This document shows positions 16,636 to 24,487 of a DNA stretch of 42,207 nt, piece after piece. The notes under the pieces were generated by a model, which worked only from the letters and a program-made list of their open reading frames with translations, was not told where the DNA came from and did no database searches. A program made the position numbers and the translations under genes. Positions within the stretch are counted from its first letter, which is position 1. Every line of letters begins with the position of its first letter. The DNA is from Raineya sp. (lineage in GTDB: Bacteria > Bacteroidota > Bacteroidia > Cytophagales > Thermonemataceae), in contig JALONN010000021.1 in NCBI GenBank assembly GCA_025454915.1, forward strand, positions 1 through 42,207, in the 5' to 3' direction.

Positions 16636-18327
16636 ATGAATTCTCAACTTATTTCTCTTGATTCAAAACTGAAAAAACTCATTGAAAAAGATAAAAAGCT
16701 TAGTAATTTTGGTTCAGAGACTCACAGATATGAGCTAAATCCCACTATTTCAGAAGAATACCTTCAAAAATGGCAGAAAAAATATAATATTCAATTGCCT
16801 CAAGATTACAGTGATTTTCTAAGAAACATTGCAAATGGTGGAGCTGGTCCTTATTATGGACTTTATTCGTTGGAAGAAGGCATGCAAGAAGCCGAAAACT
16901 TTTCCTATATCAATGAAACAGAGAATATTACTGAACCATTTTCACTTGATTTCCCTATTTCCAAAACAGAAACAGATAATTTCATCAAATACTATTATCA
17001 ATGTTTAGATGATGGGGAAGATGATGAAATCCAGTATTTTGAGAGCATTACACCTCTTACAGGAGCTATTTTTTTAGCTGAATATGGCTGTGGATGGTCT
17101 TATTTTTTGGTTGTAAAAGGCGATTTGGCGGGTACAGTTTGGTTTCAGGGTGATTATTTGAGTCCCTGCATCCATGAAAACAGAATTTTAAGTTTTATTG
17201 AATGGTATGAAGACTGGCTGGATAGAAGTCTTGCAGATTTAGAACCACAACCTGAAAAAAAAGGTATTTCTCCTGATAGTACCATTCTCAATTATGATGG
17301 CTGGCAACTCAAAGAAATACCCAAAGAGATTTTAGTTTGTAAAAATTTAAAAAAACTAGTTTTTTCGAGAAACGCCCTAGAGAAATTTCCTATGGAAATC
17401 TTAGATTTTGAGCAACTCAGGATTTTAGATTTATCCATGACTCCCATCATTGAAATTCCTGATGAGATAAAAAAACTAAAAAACCTTAAACAGCTCAAAT
17501 TAAACTATAATTATACACTAGATTTACCTGAAGGACTTGCTGAACTCAAAAATTTTGAAAAGCTTTTGATGTTTTATAGCTATAAACTCGAAAAAATTCC
17601 TGCTGTTATTCCAAAAATTAAGAGCCTGAAAAGTCTTCACCTGAGTCATTGTCAAGAGCTTCAATCTCTCTCTGAATCTATTGAACAATTAGAGAATTTA
17701 GAGCATCTGTACCTGAACGATTGCCCAAAACTTAATAATTTACCTGATAATTTTGGCAAACTTAAAAATCTAAAATCTTTGTTTATAGGTAGTACAGGTA
17801 TCCAAAAATTGCCTGAGAGTTTCAAAGAGTTAGAAAAACTCGAATATTTGGCTATTGATGCTGAAAATGTAGATATGACGGATTTGGTAGAGAAAATTAA
17901 GTGTTTACCTAATTTACATTATTTAAAAATTTCAGCACAACTGGAATATCCAGAGACACTTAGCTTTCTTATTTCTATAAAAACCCTTTTAGTAAGCCAA
18001 AACTACGATTTATGGAGAAAAGGCTATAAACACCTTCCTCTACACGAGAATCTTACTCTGATGCCCAATATCGAAGTTTTGGATGTAGTCAATAATAACC
18101 AAGCCAATGCTTTACCCAAGAGTATTGGAAACTGGAAAAAATTAAAAACTTTGCGTGTAGGGGCGACAGCTATTAAAGAGTTTCCAGATAGCCTTCAAAA
18201 TATTGAAGGACTTTCAGAAATTGAAGGAAGTCTGGCTCAAAATGGCAATGATACATTTGGCATCAAACTTGAAGAAAAAGCTAAGGTACAGAAATGGTTT
18301 CCTAAAGCAACTATTTCTATTTGGTAG
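16636..18327 (+). CDS. SMI1/KNR4 (SUKH) domain protein with leucine-rich repeats
   Basis: The protein has 563 aa with no signal peptide, so it is probably cytosolic. Residues ~45-195 match the SUKH fold: ISEEYLQKWQKKYNIQLPQD, YSDFLRNIANGGAGPYYGLY, ITPLTGAIFLAEYGCGWSYF, then RILSFIEWYEDWLD. Residues ~225-540 contain about ten leucine-rich repeats of the LPxxLxxLxxLxxLxL type (LEHLYLNDCPKLNNLPDNF). SUKH proteins are often immunity proteins against contact-dependent or secreted toxins, while others have regulatory roles; LRRs provide a binding surface. No toxin gene is visible nearby. It is translated 4 bases after the hydrolase and 17 bases before a secreted protein. Confidence 0.85.
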   Translation: MNSQLISLDSKLKKLIEKDKKLSNFGSETHRYELNPTISEEYLQKWQKKYNIQLPQDYSDFLRNIANGGAGPYYGLYSLEEGMQEAENFSYINETENITEPFSLDFPISKTETDNFIKYYYQCLDDGEDDEIQYFESITPLTGAIFLAEYGCGWSYFLVVKGDLAGTVWFQGDYLSPCIHENRILSFIEWYEDWLDRSLADLEPQPEKKGISPDSTILNYDGWQLKEIPKEILVCKNLKKLVFSRNALEKFPMEILDFEQLRILDLSMTPIIEIPDEIKKLKNLKQLKLNYNYTLDLPEGLAELKNFEKLLMFYSYKLEKIPAVIPKIKSLKSLHLSHCQELQSLSESIEQLENLEHLYLNDCPKLNNLPDNFGKLKNLKSLFIGSTGIQKLPESFKELEKLEYLAIDAENVDMTDLVEKIKCLPNLHYLKISAQLEYPETLSFLISIKTLLVSQNYDLWRKGYKHLPLHENLTLMPNIEVLDVVNNNQANALPKSIGNWKKLKTLRVGATAIKEFPDSLQNIEGLSEIEGSLAQNGNDTFGIKLEEKAKVQKWFPKATISIW

Positions 18328-18344
18328 AACTAACACCCAAAACT

Positions 18345-18938
18345 ATGTTTAAGTATTTCTTAACTTTCTTCTTGTTTCTAATCATGGAAAACCCTCTTTT
18401 AGCCCAAAATCAGTATTTTTATGAAGGTTTTTATGTGAATCTATCTAGCGAATGTTGTGGCGTAAATCAGGAGGGTTTGAAAAAACTGGAAACTCTTGAA
18501 AAGAAATATGCTCAATACTTCCAGAAATCAACCCTCAGATGGGGAAGAGAGGGTGAAAGGTTATTTTTATATACCAGTAAAGAGTTAAAATCTACTAAAT
18601 TTCAGGAGTTAGTCAAAGAAGTACATCAAACTATTCGACTTAAATACAAGCTTGTAGATGTCAAAACTCTTTTTGAATATGAAATAAAAAAAGCTACTTT
18701 TTGGGTACACATCCCTCCTTTCAATCTCAATCAAGCCAATGAAACAAAGTGGCTGGCTTATGTTAAGACCTTTGAAAAGGAAAACCATATTGAACTTCTG
18801 AAAGGCTCTATGATTAATGAAACCCATGATGAGCAAGACCAAGATAAACGTTATGAACTGGATTTGAGTAAATTATCAGAAGAAAAACGAAAAGAATTGA
18901 TTCTACAATCACAAAAGATACTGACTGAAGAGCAATAA
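18345..18938 (+). CDS. Hypothetical secreted protein
   Basis: The protein has 197 aa. I start at ATG 18345 because it opens the signal peptide MFKYFLTFFLFLIMENPLLAQ; an upstream start at 18321 would overlap the SUKH-LRR gene and mask it. The mature part is hydrophilic with many Lys and Glu, a CC pair near residue 40 (SSECCGVN), and a charged C-terminal helix (LSEEKRKELILQSQKIL). I recognise no family. It is probably periplasmic and is the last gene of the hydrolase/SUKH-LRR operon. Confidence 0.7.
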   Translation: MFKYFLTFFLFLIMENPLLAQNQYFYEGFYVNLSSECCGVNQEGLKKLETLEKKYAQYFQKSTLRWGREGERLFLYTSKELKSTKFQELVKEVHQTIRLKYKLVDVKTLFEYEIKKATFWVHIPPFNLNQANETKWLAYVKTFEKENHIELLKGSMINETHDEQDQDKRYELDLSKLSEEKRKELILQSQKILTEEQ

Positions 18939-18965
18939 AAAAAGACCTGATAATCAGGTCTTTTT
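18939..18965. terminator. Bidirectional intrinsic terminator
   Basis: AAAAAGACCTGA / TCAGGTCTTTTT with a TAA loop separates the convergent secreted-protein gene (+) and the CoA-transferase gene (-). Confidence 0.9.
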
Positions 18966-18967
18966 GT

Positions 18968-19627
18968 TTATACTGCAATATCTGCTATTTCTCCTTCTAT
19001 AATCAGTTTACCCTCTGTGGCTGCTCTGATTTGGTCAAGGCTTACATCGGCTGCTTTTTCAAGTAATTTGAAGCCTCCTTCTGGAAGAACTTCATATACA
19101 CCCAATTCTGTGACAATTTTCTTTACACAACGAGTGCCTGTCAGAGGCAATGTACATTTAGAAAGTAGTTTGGACTCTCCTGCTTTATTGACCTGTTGCA
19201 TGGCAACAATAATATTTTTGGCAGATGAAACCAAATCCATAGCTCCTCCCATACCTTTTACCATTTTCCCTGGAATTTTCCAGTTGGCAATATCACCATT
19301 TTCATCTACTTCCATAGCTCCCAAAATGGTCAAGTCCACATGTCCACCACGAATCATGGCAAAACTATCAGCAGAGCTAAACAATGATGAGCCATCTACC
19401 ATTGTAATAGTCTGTTTACCAGCATTAATCAAATCGGGGTTTACTTCTGCTTCTGTGGGGAAAGGACCTATCCCTAACAAACCATTTTCAGATTGTAAAA
19501 CTACGTTCATTCCTTCTGGAATGTAGTTTGCAACAAGTGTAGGTATTCCGATACCCAAATTTACGTAATAACCATCTTTTAATTCTTTGGCTATTCTTTT
19601 GGCAATTCCATTTTTATCTAAAGGCAT
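18968..19627 (-). CDS. scoB: 3-oxoacid CoA-transferase subunit B (SCOT beta)
   Basis: The protein has 219 aa, normal for the beta subunit. SCOT moves CoA from succinyl-CoA to a 3-keto acid such as acetoacetate. Motifs are YVNLGIGIPTLVANYIP, the catalytic glutamate E47 in QSENGLLGIGP, GGHVDLTILGAMEVD and KGMGGAMDLV. The alpha subunit (scoA), usually adjacent, is absent: the gene immediately upstream in the same direction is a sirtuin-like protein 12 bases away. Either scoA lies elsewhere or the subunits were separated by rearrangement. A related acetate or butyrate CoA-transferase activity cannot be excluded. Confidence 0.93.
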   Translation of the reverse strand: MPLDKNGIAKRIAKELKDGYYVNLGIGIPTLVANYIPEGMNVVLQSENGLLGIGPFPTEAEVNPDLINAGKQTITMVDGSSLFSSADSFAMIRGGHVDLTILGAMEVDENGDIANWKIPGKMVKGMGGAMDLVSSAKNIIVAMQQVNKAGESKLLSKCTLPLTGTRCVKKIVTELGVYEVLPEGGFKLLEKAADVSLDQIRAATEGKLIIEGEIADIAV

Positions 19628-19639
19628 ATTTTTATTGAT

Positions 19640-20461
19640 TTATGACTGTTTGATATATACATTTATTTCTTTTAACGCTTCCAATGCTCCTTTGGCAATA
19701 CCTATATGAGGCTCTTTAATCGCATAATCTTTAGGATTAATTCTGACTATCTTTGCTCCATATTCTGTTTTGAGCATTCTTGTTTTAATTCTAACTGTTT
19801 GTACATGAGGACCTGAGCCTATTTCAAATACCAGAAGTTTTTTACCTTTGTTCTTTTGTAAAAATGCCTGAAAACGTTCTTCCTGTTTTTTTGAAATTGT
19901 ATTGATGTATGTAAAATCTCTAAACATATAAACGTTGGGTCTTGCCTGCAAACCTGTTTTCGGCGAAACAGGAAAGATACCTTTCTTTATATTTTCTAAT
20001 ATTTCATCTCCAGATTGTTCATTTTTCCATACTTCCTGTTCTTTTTCTATATCCAAAGCCTGAAAGTATTCGAGTGTCCCATGCAATTCTCTGATTCTCT
20101 CTTCCTCAAAACCTGCCTTCTGAAACATTCTGTCAATATTTGATGTCAGAACAAAATAGTCTAAATGATACTTTGTTATCCATTCCTTTAAAATATCAAA
20201 GCCCTCATGAGGCTGAACATTTTCATATTCTTTAATTCTTTGAGCAAAAAATCCCCAGCTAAAAGTCGGATTTTCAATAAATGCCTGTGGATTTACTGTC
20301 TCAAAAATACTCTGTCCTGTCTCTGTTTCAACCTGTCCCCATTGTCCTCCATTTCCTCGATAATCTGCAAGCCCAGCATCAATACCCATTCCTGCTCCTG
20401 TACTGATTACCAAAGCTTCCGATTCTTCCAACCAATTTTTGACAGTTTCTAAATATTGCAT
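19640..20461 (-). CDS. SIR2 family NAD-dependent protein (zinc-less sirtuin-like)
   Basis: The protein has 273 aa. Sirtuin NAD-binding motifs are present: STGAGMGIDAGLADYRG (residues 20-36), TSNID with N108 and D110, the catalytic-type histidine in ELHG (H127) and a C-terminal EIGSGPHVQ. The four zinc cysteines that normally follow the catalytic histidine are missing; the segment 128-190 contains no cysteine. Zinc-free sirtuin relatives exist, so it may be active on a different acyl or ADP-ribosyl chemistry. It lies 12 bases before scoB and is probably co-transcribed, which suggests a link to acyl-CoA metabolism. Confidence 0.8.
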   Translation of the reverse strand: MQYLETVKNWLEESEALVISTGAGMGIDAGLADYRGNGGQWGQVETETGQSIFETVNPQAFIENPTFSWGFFAQRIKEYENVQPHEGFDILKEWITKYHLDYFVLTSNIDRMFQKAGFEEERIRELHGTLEYFQALDIEKEQEVWKNEQSGDEILENIKKGIFPVSPKTGLQARPNVYMFRDFTYINTISKKQEERFQAFLQKNKGKKLLVFEIGSGPHVQTVRIKTRMLKTEYGAKIVRINPKDYAIKEPHIGIAKGALEALKEINVYIKQS

Positions 20462-20502
20462 TCTAAGTATTATCTTGTTTTCAAATATGCAACAATTCTA
20501 TA

Positions 20503-20544
20503 AAAAAACAAACGCCAGCCAAGTAAAATTACTTGACTGGCTGG
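20503..20544 (-). terminator. Intrinsic terminator of trxB
   Basis: On the minus strand the hairpin CCAGCC...GGCTGG (20515-20544), with an inner AAGTAA / TTACTT stem, is followed by a T-rich tract (plus-strand A-run 20500-20510). Confidence 0.75.
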
Positions 20545-20565
20545 TATATTTTATATTTTAATTGA

Positions 20566-21513
20566 TTAAGCTAATTCTGCTTCTTTGGTAGCCAAGTATC
20601 TTTCAGCATCCAAAGCAGCCATACAACCTGTTCCTGCTGCCGTTACAGCCTGACGGTACACATTGTCTTGGGCATCTCCACAGGCAAAAACACCTTCGAT
20701 ATTGGTACGAGTAGAGCCTTTTTCTGTGATTAAATAACCACTTTCATCCATATCCAAAATACCTTTGAAAATGTCTGTATTGGGCTGGTGTCCGATGGCT
20801 ACAAAGAAACCCGTAACAGGAATGTCTTTGGTTTCGTTGGTAACGGTATTTTTGATACGCATTCCATTTACACTATCTTCACCTAAAATATCTTCTGTAA
20901 CCGAATTCCAAAGGATTTCGATATTAGGAGTATTCAAAACTCTTTTCTGCATAATCTGAGAAGCTCTCATTTGGTCTCTGCGTACAATCAGGTACACTTT
21001 TTTACAAAGTTTAGAAAGATAACTTGCTTCTTCGCAGGCTGTGTCGCCACCACCTACTACAGCTACTTCCTGTCCTCTGAAAAAGAACCCATCACACACA
21101 GCACAAGCTGATACACCTTTGCTGTTCAAACGTTGTTCAGACTCTAATCCCAACCATTTTGCTGACGCTCCTGTTGAAACAATAACTGTTTCAGCTTCAA
21201 TAATAAAGCTGTCATCTATGGTCAATTTATGTATTTCTCCTGAAAAATCTACTTTAGTAACCAAACCATTGCGTACTTGTGTACCAAAACGCTCTGCTTG
21301 GCGTTGGAAATCCATCATCATTTGAGGTCCTACTACTCCATCAGGGTAACCAGGGTAATTTTCTACATCATTGGTAATGGTAAGTTGCCCACCAGGCTGG
21401 CTACCTGTATAAAGCACTGGTTTCAATCCTGCTCTTGAAGCATAAATAGCTGCTGTATAACCTGCTGGTCCAGAGCCTATAATAAAACATTTTACTCGTT
21501 CTTTAACTTCCAT
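20566..21513 (-). CDS. trxB: Thioredoxin-disulfide reductase
   Basis: The protein has 315 aa, the normal length. It reduces thioredoxin with NADPH through FAD. Motifs are the FAD loop GSGPAGYTAA (13-22), the redox pair C137-A-V-C140, the NADPH loop VVGGGDTACEEA and the FAD-binding GVFACGDAQD near the C-terminus. I start at ATG 21513 (MEVKERVKCF), which matches family N-termini. The frame runs 34 codons further upstream into the palindrome at 21598-21625, but that stretch looks non-coding. Confidence 0.96.
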   Translation of the reverse strand: MEVKERVKCFIIGSGPAGYTAAIYASRAGLKPVLYTGSQPGGQLTITNDVENYPGYPDGVVGPQMMMDFQRQAERFGTQVRNGLVTKVDFSGEIHKLTIDDSFIIEAETVIVSTGASAKWLGLESEQRLNSKGVSACAVCDGFFFRGQEVAVVGGGDTACEEASYLSKLCKKVYLIVRRDQMRASQIMQKRVLNTPNIEILWNSVTEDILGEDSVNGMRIKNTVTNETKDIPVTGFFVAIGHQPNTDIFKGILDMDESGYLITEKGSTRTNIEGVFACGDAQDNVYRQAVTAAGTGCMAALDAERYLATKEAELA

Positions 21514-21597
21514 TTGAATTTTAAGATTTTGAAAAACTTCTAGACGATTCTGATTGCAAAACAAATAAAATTTCCTAAAAAGTTCAATTATTTTTGA

Positions 21598-21625
21598 GTA
21601 GGGGCGAATAATCATTCGCCCCTAC
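21598..21625. repeat. Perfect palindromic repeat (REP-like)
   Basis: The 12-bp arms GTAGGGGCGAAT and ATTCGCCCCTAC flank a 4-base loop AATC. The GC-rich arms stand out from the AT-rich surroundings. The minus-strand sequence after the hairpin is A-rich, not T-rich, so it is not a standard terminator. I recall very similar GTAGGGGCGA palindromes scattered in many bacterial genomes, so I call it a dispersed repeat; only one copy is in this window. Confidence 0.7.
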
Positions 21626-21630
21626 AATAT

Positions 21631-22269
21631 TTAAAAAATACTCTGAATTTCCTGATTAGGTCTTGCGTAACTGTATCGGGCTATTTCAGTAGCTTCGTAA
21701 TAAGCATCTAATCCGCTAATTACTGCCGTTTGAGCTTTGGCAAGGTCTATAAAACCATCAGAACGAATGCAATCTTCCTGAATATAAAACTCTTGTACCT
21801 CACCTACCATCAAATATACATCATTGGTTTTAATGTAAATCTCTTCCACGAATTTTAAACCAATTTGAATATTTGCTCCTTTTAAATAAGGTGCAAAAAA
21901 ATGATTTTTATACTCCTCTTCCAGTCCACAAGCCTCAAATTCAGATACTTCTTTGGGGTATTTGGCAGAAGTCTGGTGAGCCTGTTTCACAATATCAGTC
22001 TGGATATGATTAATGGTATAAAAACCCGTTTCACGAATATTATCATAAGTATGTCTTTCTACGGTGGTTGGTCGCATCACAAAAGCAATATGGGGCGGAT
22101 TTGCTCCTAAATGTACAAAAGAATTGAATACAGCTAAGTTTGTTTGCCCTTTAGAGTCTTTCGTACCTATCAGATTGGCGTTTTTAAAGCCAATCAGTGT
22201 ATTCATTAAATTTCTGCGATAGAGTGTTTCTAATTCAGCAATTCCTTCTTTGGTAAAATGTTTTTGCAT
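21631..22269 (-). CDS. Flavin reductase family protein (FMN-binding)
   Basis: The protein has 212 aa. It matches the DIM6/NTAB flavin reductase-like family: NLIGTKDSKGQTNLAVFNSF near residue 35, the FMN-type segment PPHIAFVMRP, TYDNIRETGFYTINH, and HQTSAKYPKEVSEFEACG. These enzymes bind FMN and reduce flavin or related substrates with NAD(P)H. The ATG at 22269 directly follows a run of six Ts that forms the tail of the upstream operon's terminator. A GC-rich palindrome lies just behind its stop. The physiological substrate is unknown. Confidence 0.85.
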   Translation of the reverse strand: MQKHFTKEGIAELETLYRRNLMNTLIGFKNANLIGTKDSKGQTNLAVFNSFVHLGANPPHIAFVMRPTTVERHTYDNIRETGFYTINHIQTDIVKQAHQTSAKYPKEVSEFEACGLEEEYKNHFFAPYLKGANIQIGLKFVEEIYIKTNDVYLMVGEVQEFYIQEDCIRSDGFIDLAKAQTAVISGLDAYYEATEIARYSYARPNQEIQSIF

Positions 22270-22302
22270 AAAAAAGTGGTTTTGAGTATCTAACTCTCAA
22301 AA
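22270..22302 (-). terminator. Intrinsic terminator of the ATPase/TOPRIM operon, abutting the flavin reductase start
   Basis: On the minus strand GGTTTTGAG / CTCAAAACC (plus 22278-22304) is followed by CACTTTTTT and then immediately the ATG of the flavin reductase gene. Confidence 0.75.
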
Positions 22303-22318
22303 CCATGGAATGTTTGGT

Positions 22319-22744
22319 TTAATAAAAGATTATTCGTTTTTTTAGTTTTTCAAGGCTTTTTTGAAACTTTTCAAGTGTACTTTTTGATATTTCAAAACTA
22401 ATAGAGATTGAAAAAGGGAATGTTCTTAGCTTGTTACCAGAAGCTCGTTTAGCCCAAAGCCCCACAGCCATATTCTCCGAATAATCTGATTTTTTGATTA
22501 TCAAATACATATCACTTGTTTCCAAAACAGCAGGATATATTTTTTTTTCTAAAACATATACTAGACTTTCTATATTGCTTCCTTCTATCCAATGTCCGTA
22601 TAATTGCGTTTGGGTATTGAAACTTTTTACAAAAACAGAAAAAGATACCCCCACTGCTCTGTTATATTCTACTTCTTCTACCTCAAAAATAATTTCTGAA
22701 GCCATTTCCCCTTTTTCAAGGCTTTTTAGAATAAGTTTTTGCAT
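22319..22744 (-). CDS. Hypothetical protein, third gene of the ATPase/TOPRIM operon
   Basis: The protein has 141 aa and no recognised family. It has no signal peptide or membrane helix. It appears to be a mixed alpha/beta protein (EIIFEVEEVEYNRAVGVSFSV, YGHWIEGSNIESLVYVLEKK) with a lysine-rich C-terminal helix (STLEKFQKSLEKLKKRIIFY). The first ATG (22744) overlaps the end of the TOPRIM-like gene by 19 bases; MASEII at 22705 is an alternative start. The overlap suggests translational coupling and a shared job with the two genes before it. It could be an accessory or regulatory subunit. Confidence 0.65.
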   Translation of the reverse strand: MQKLILKSLEKGEMASEIIFEVEEVEYNRAVGVSFSVFVKSFNTQTQLYGHWIEGSNIESLVYVLEKKIYPAVLETSDMYLIIKKSDYSENMAVGLWAKRASGNKLRTFPFSISISFEISKSTLEKFQKSLEKLKKRIIFY

Positions 22745-23388
22745 CTCTCACATAATTTTTCTATCAATTTAGTTTCATCTAAAAGTATCTTTAAACTTTC
22801 ATTCTGTTCAGCATATTTTTCTATATCTTTTTTCTTTTTAAAATGTTTCTTAGCAATGGTTTCATAATACTCTAATTTTTTTTCATCTATATAAAAACCT
22901 TCTTTTTGCTTTAAAGGTTGTTTAAGGGTTTTGATACATTTTTCTGTCTTAGTTGTTTTTTGATTTGGAAAATATGCAGGTAAAAACCAACATTCTATCT
23001 CAGAAACAGCTATTGCAAAAATAATTTGATTGGCATAAGCATCAAAAAAGTTTTTTCCAATAAGCTCTACCAATTTCGCTTGAAAAGAATATACAATTTC
23101 TTCTACACTCAAACCTTGTATATTGATTTGATATTTTGCAGGCACATCACCTGATGCCATAAAATCTGTATCTATTTGGATAACAACATAATCCAAGGTA
23201 GAAAAAGCCTGTTTAAACTCATCGGATTCGCAATATTTAAAAACTTTATCCCAATTTCCAGATTCATTTTCTTTGGGTTGTAAGTAAGTGGTTAAAACTT
23301 CTGAACCTTTCAAAAAAGCATTTAAAATGTACTCTATTACCAGTTGGTCTGTTACCCCTTCGCCTATAATTCCAATATTGAGTTCCAT
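22726..23388 (-). CDS. TOPRIM-like (DUF4276/OLD-nuclease-type) protein
   Basis: The protein has 220 aa. The N-terminus carries a TOPRIM-style pattern: GIIGEGVTDQLVIEYIL (glutamate E10, then D13) and, after ~70 residues, DYVVIQIDTDF (DxD). AVSEIECWFLPAYF is a third conserved-looking acidic stretch. The C-terminal third is lysine-rich and helical. TOPRIM proteins next to an SMC/OLD-type ATPase often act as nucleases in phage-defence pairs such as OLD, Gabija and PARIS. The family call is by motif only. Its ATG lies 3 bases after the ATPase stop, and the next gene overlaps its end. Confidence 0.6.
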   Translation of the reverse strand: MELNIGIIGEGVTDQLVIEYILNAFLKGSEVLTTYLQPKENESGNWDKVFKYCESDEFKQAFSTLDYVVIQIDTDFMASGDVPAKYQINIQGLSVEEIVYSFQAKLVELIGKNFFDAYANQIIFAIAVSEIECWFLPAYFPNQKTTKTEKCIKTLKQPLKQKEGFYIDEKKLEYYETIAKKHFKKKKDIEKYAEQNESLKILLDETKLIEKLCERCKNLF

Positions 23389-23391
23389 AGC

Positions 23392-24456
23392 CTAGAAATT
23401 TTTGGGTAAACCACCTAAATAGCCTCTAATAAACGCCTCTGAAAGTCTCACAGGTTCTACTCCTTCTACTTTTTTGAGAGGTTTGATATTTTTCACTTTG
23501 GTATGCCCCTCCTGATTTCGATATACTGTGAAAAGTTTTTGGTTCTCATCATCCAAATCCAAACCATCTAAAACAGCAGGATTGTGTGTGGTAAGCAATA
23601 CTTGTTTGTTATTTTCTTTTGCCAAAACAGCCAGTCTTTTGATAAGCTCTGCACAAAGTTTAGGATTTAAAGCGTTATCTATGTTATCTATAGCGAAAAA
23701 TGGAGGTGTAAACGGACTGATGAAAAGTGTAAAATAAAAAAGTAAATACAAAAAGCCTTCATTGGCACTTTTTTGGTCAAAAAAATCTAATTCTTCCAAA
23801 TATTTATCTTTGATATTGATGCGTCTTTCTGTAAACATCAGATCATTAGGAATTTCAAAATCTTTAAACCAAGAAATAAGTCTTAAATTTTCACTGATTT
23901 TAGTTAATAACTCAGGGCGTTGTTTATATATATCTACTAAATGTTTAAAAAGTCCCTCACCTCTAACCCCCAAAGGTCTAATCTGTCCTTCTTCTTCAAA
24001 ACGGCGTAAAAAATAGTTTTCGGGGGCGTATAAGACAAAGGCTTGCAAGTATGATGTAATAGAAATAGCATCTGAAAGATGTTTTCCTGAAGAAAATGTA
24101 AGGAAATTAGGATTTTCAATCATAAAAATTTCCTTATTATGTTCATCATAACCTTTTTGTATAAAACGGCTATATTTCTCTAAAAAATCAATTCTTTGTT
24201 TTTTTTCATTAATAAATGAGCATTTTATTTCTTTAGTTTTTTCTGTATTAAATAAAGATTTTATGTAAATATTTTCATTTACTCTAAGTCCCCTGAATGC
24301 AATATTTTCATGGTTTAAATTTCCTCCAAAAAGAATAGCCTCCAAAATATTCGTTTTCCCAGCTCCATTTTCGCCAATAAAGACATTCAGATTACCTAGT
24401 TCCAATTCTAAATCAACAATGGATTTAAAGTTTTGTATATGTATTTTCTTTACCAT
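23392..24456 (-). CDS. AAA family ATPase (SMC/OLD type, AAA_21-like)
   Basis: The protein has 354 aa. N-terminal IHIQNFKSIVDLELELGNLNV and Walker A GENGAGKT (G28-T35) are typical of OLD/RecF-like ATPases. Near the C-terminus are a Walker B-like FFAIDNID (D257) and TTHNP (H291). The usual catalytic glutamate after the Walker B aspartate is N258. It is followed 3 bases later by a TOPRIM-like gene and preceded by the ABC-F gene 31 bases away. Such ATPases usually sense and gate a partner nuclease. A role in defence is inferred from the pair, not proven. Confidence 0.85.
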   Translation of the reverse strand: MVKKIHIQNFKSIVDLELELGNLNVFIGENGAGKTNILEAILFGGNLNHENIAFRGLRVNENIYIKSLFNTEKTKEIKCSFINEKKQRIDFLEKYSRFIQKGYDEHNKEIFMIENPNFLTFSSGKHLSDAISITSYLQAFVLYAPENYFLRRFEEEGQIRPLGVRGEGLFKHLVDIYKQRPELLTKISENLRLISWFKDFEIPNDLMFTERRINIKDKYLEELDFFDQKSANEGFLYLLFYFTLFISPFTPPFFAIDNIDNALNPKLCAELIKRLAVLAKENNKQVLLTTHNPAVLDGLDLDDENQKLFTVYRNQEGHTKVKNIKPLKKVEGVEPVRLSEAFIRGYLGGLPKNF

Positions 24457-24487
24457 AAAGCTCTTATCATTTATTATTCATAACTTA

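Noticed and set aside
19017..19526. 169-codon open frame on the plus strand opposite scoB
   Set aside because: It lies wholly inside a strongly conserved gene on the other strand and shows no domain or plausible start context.
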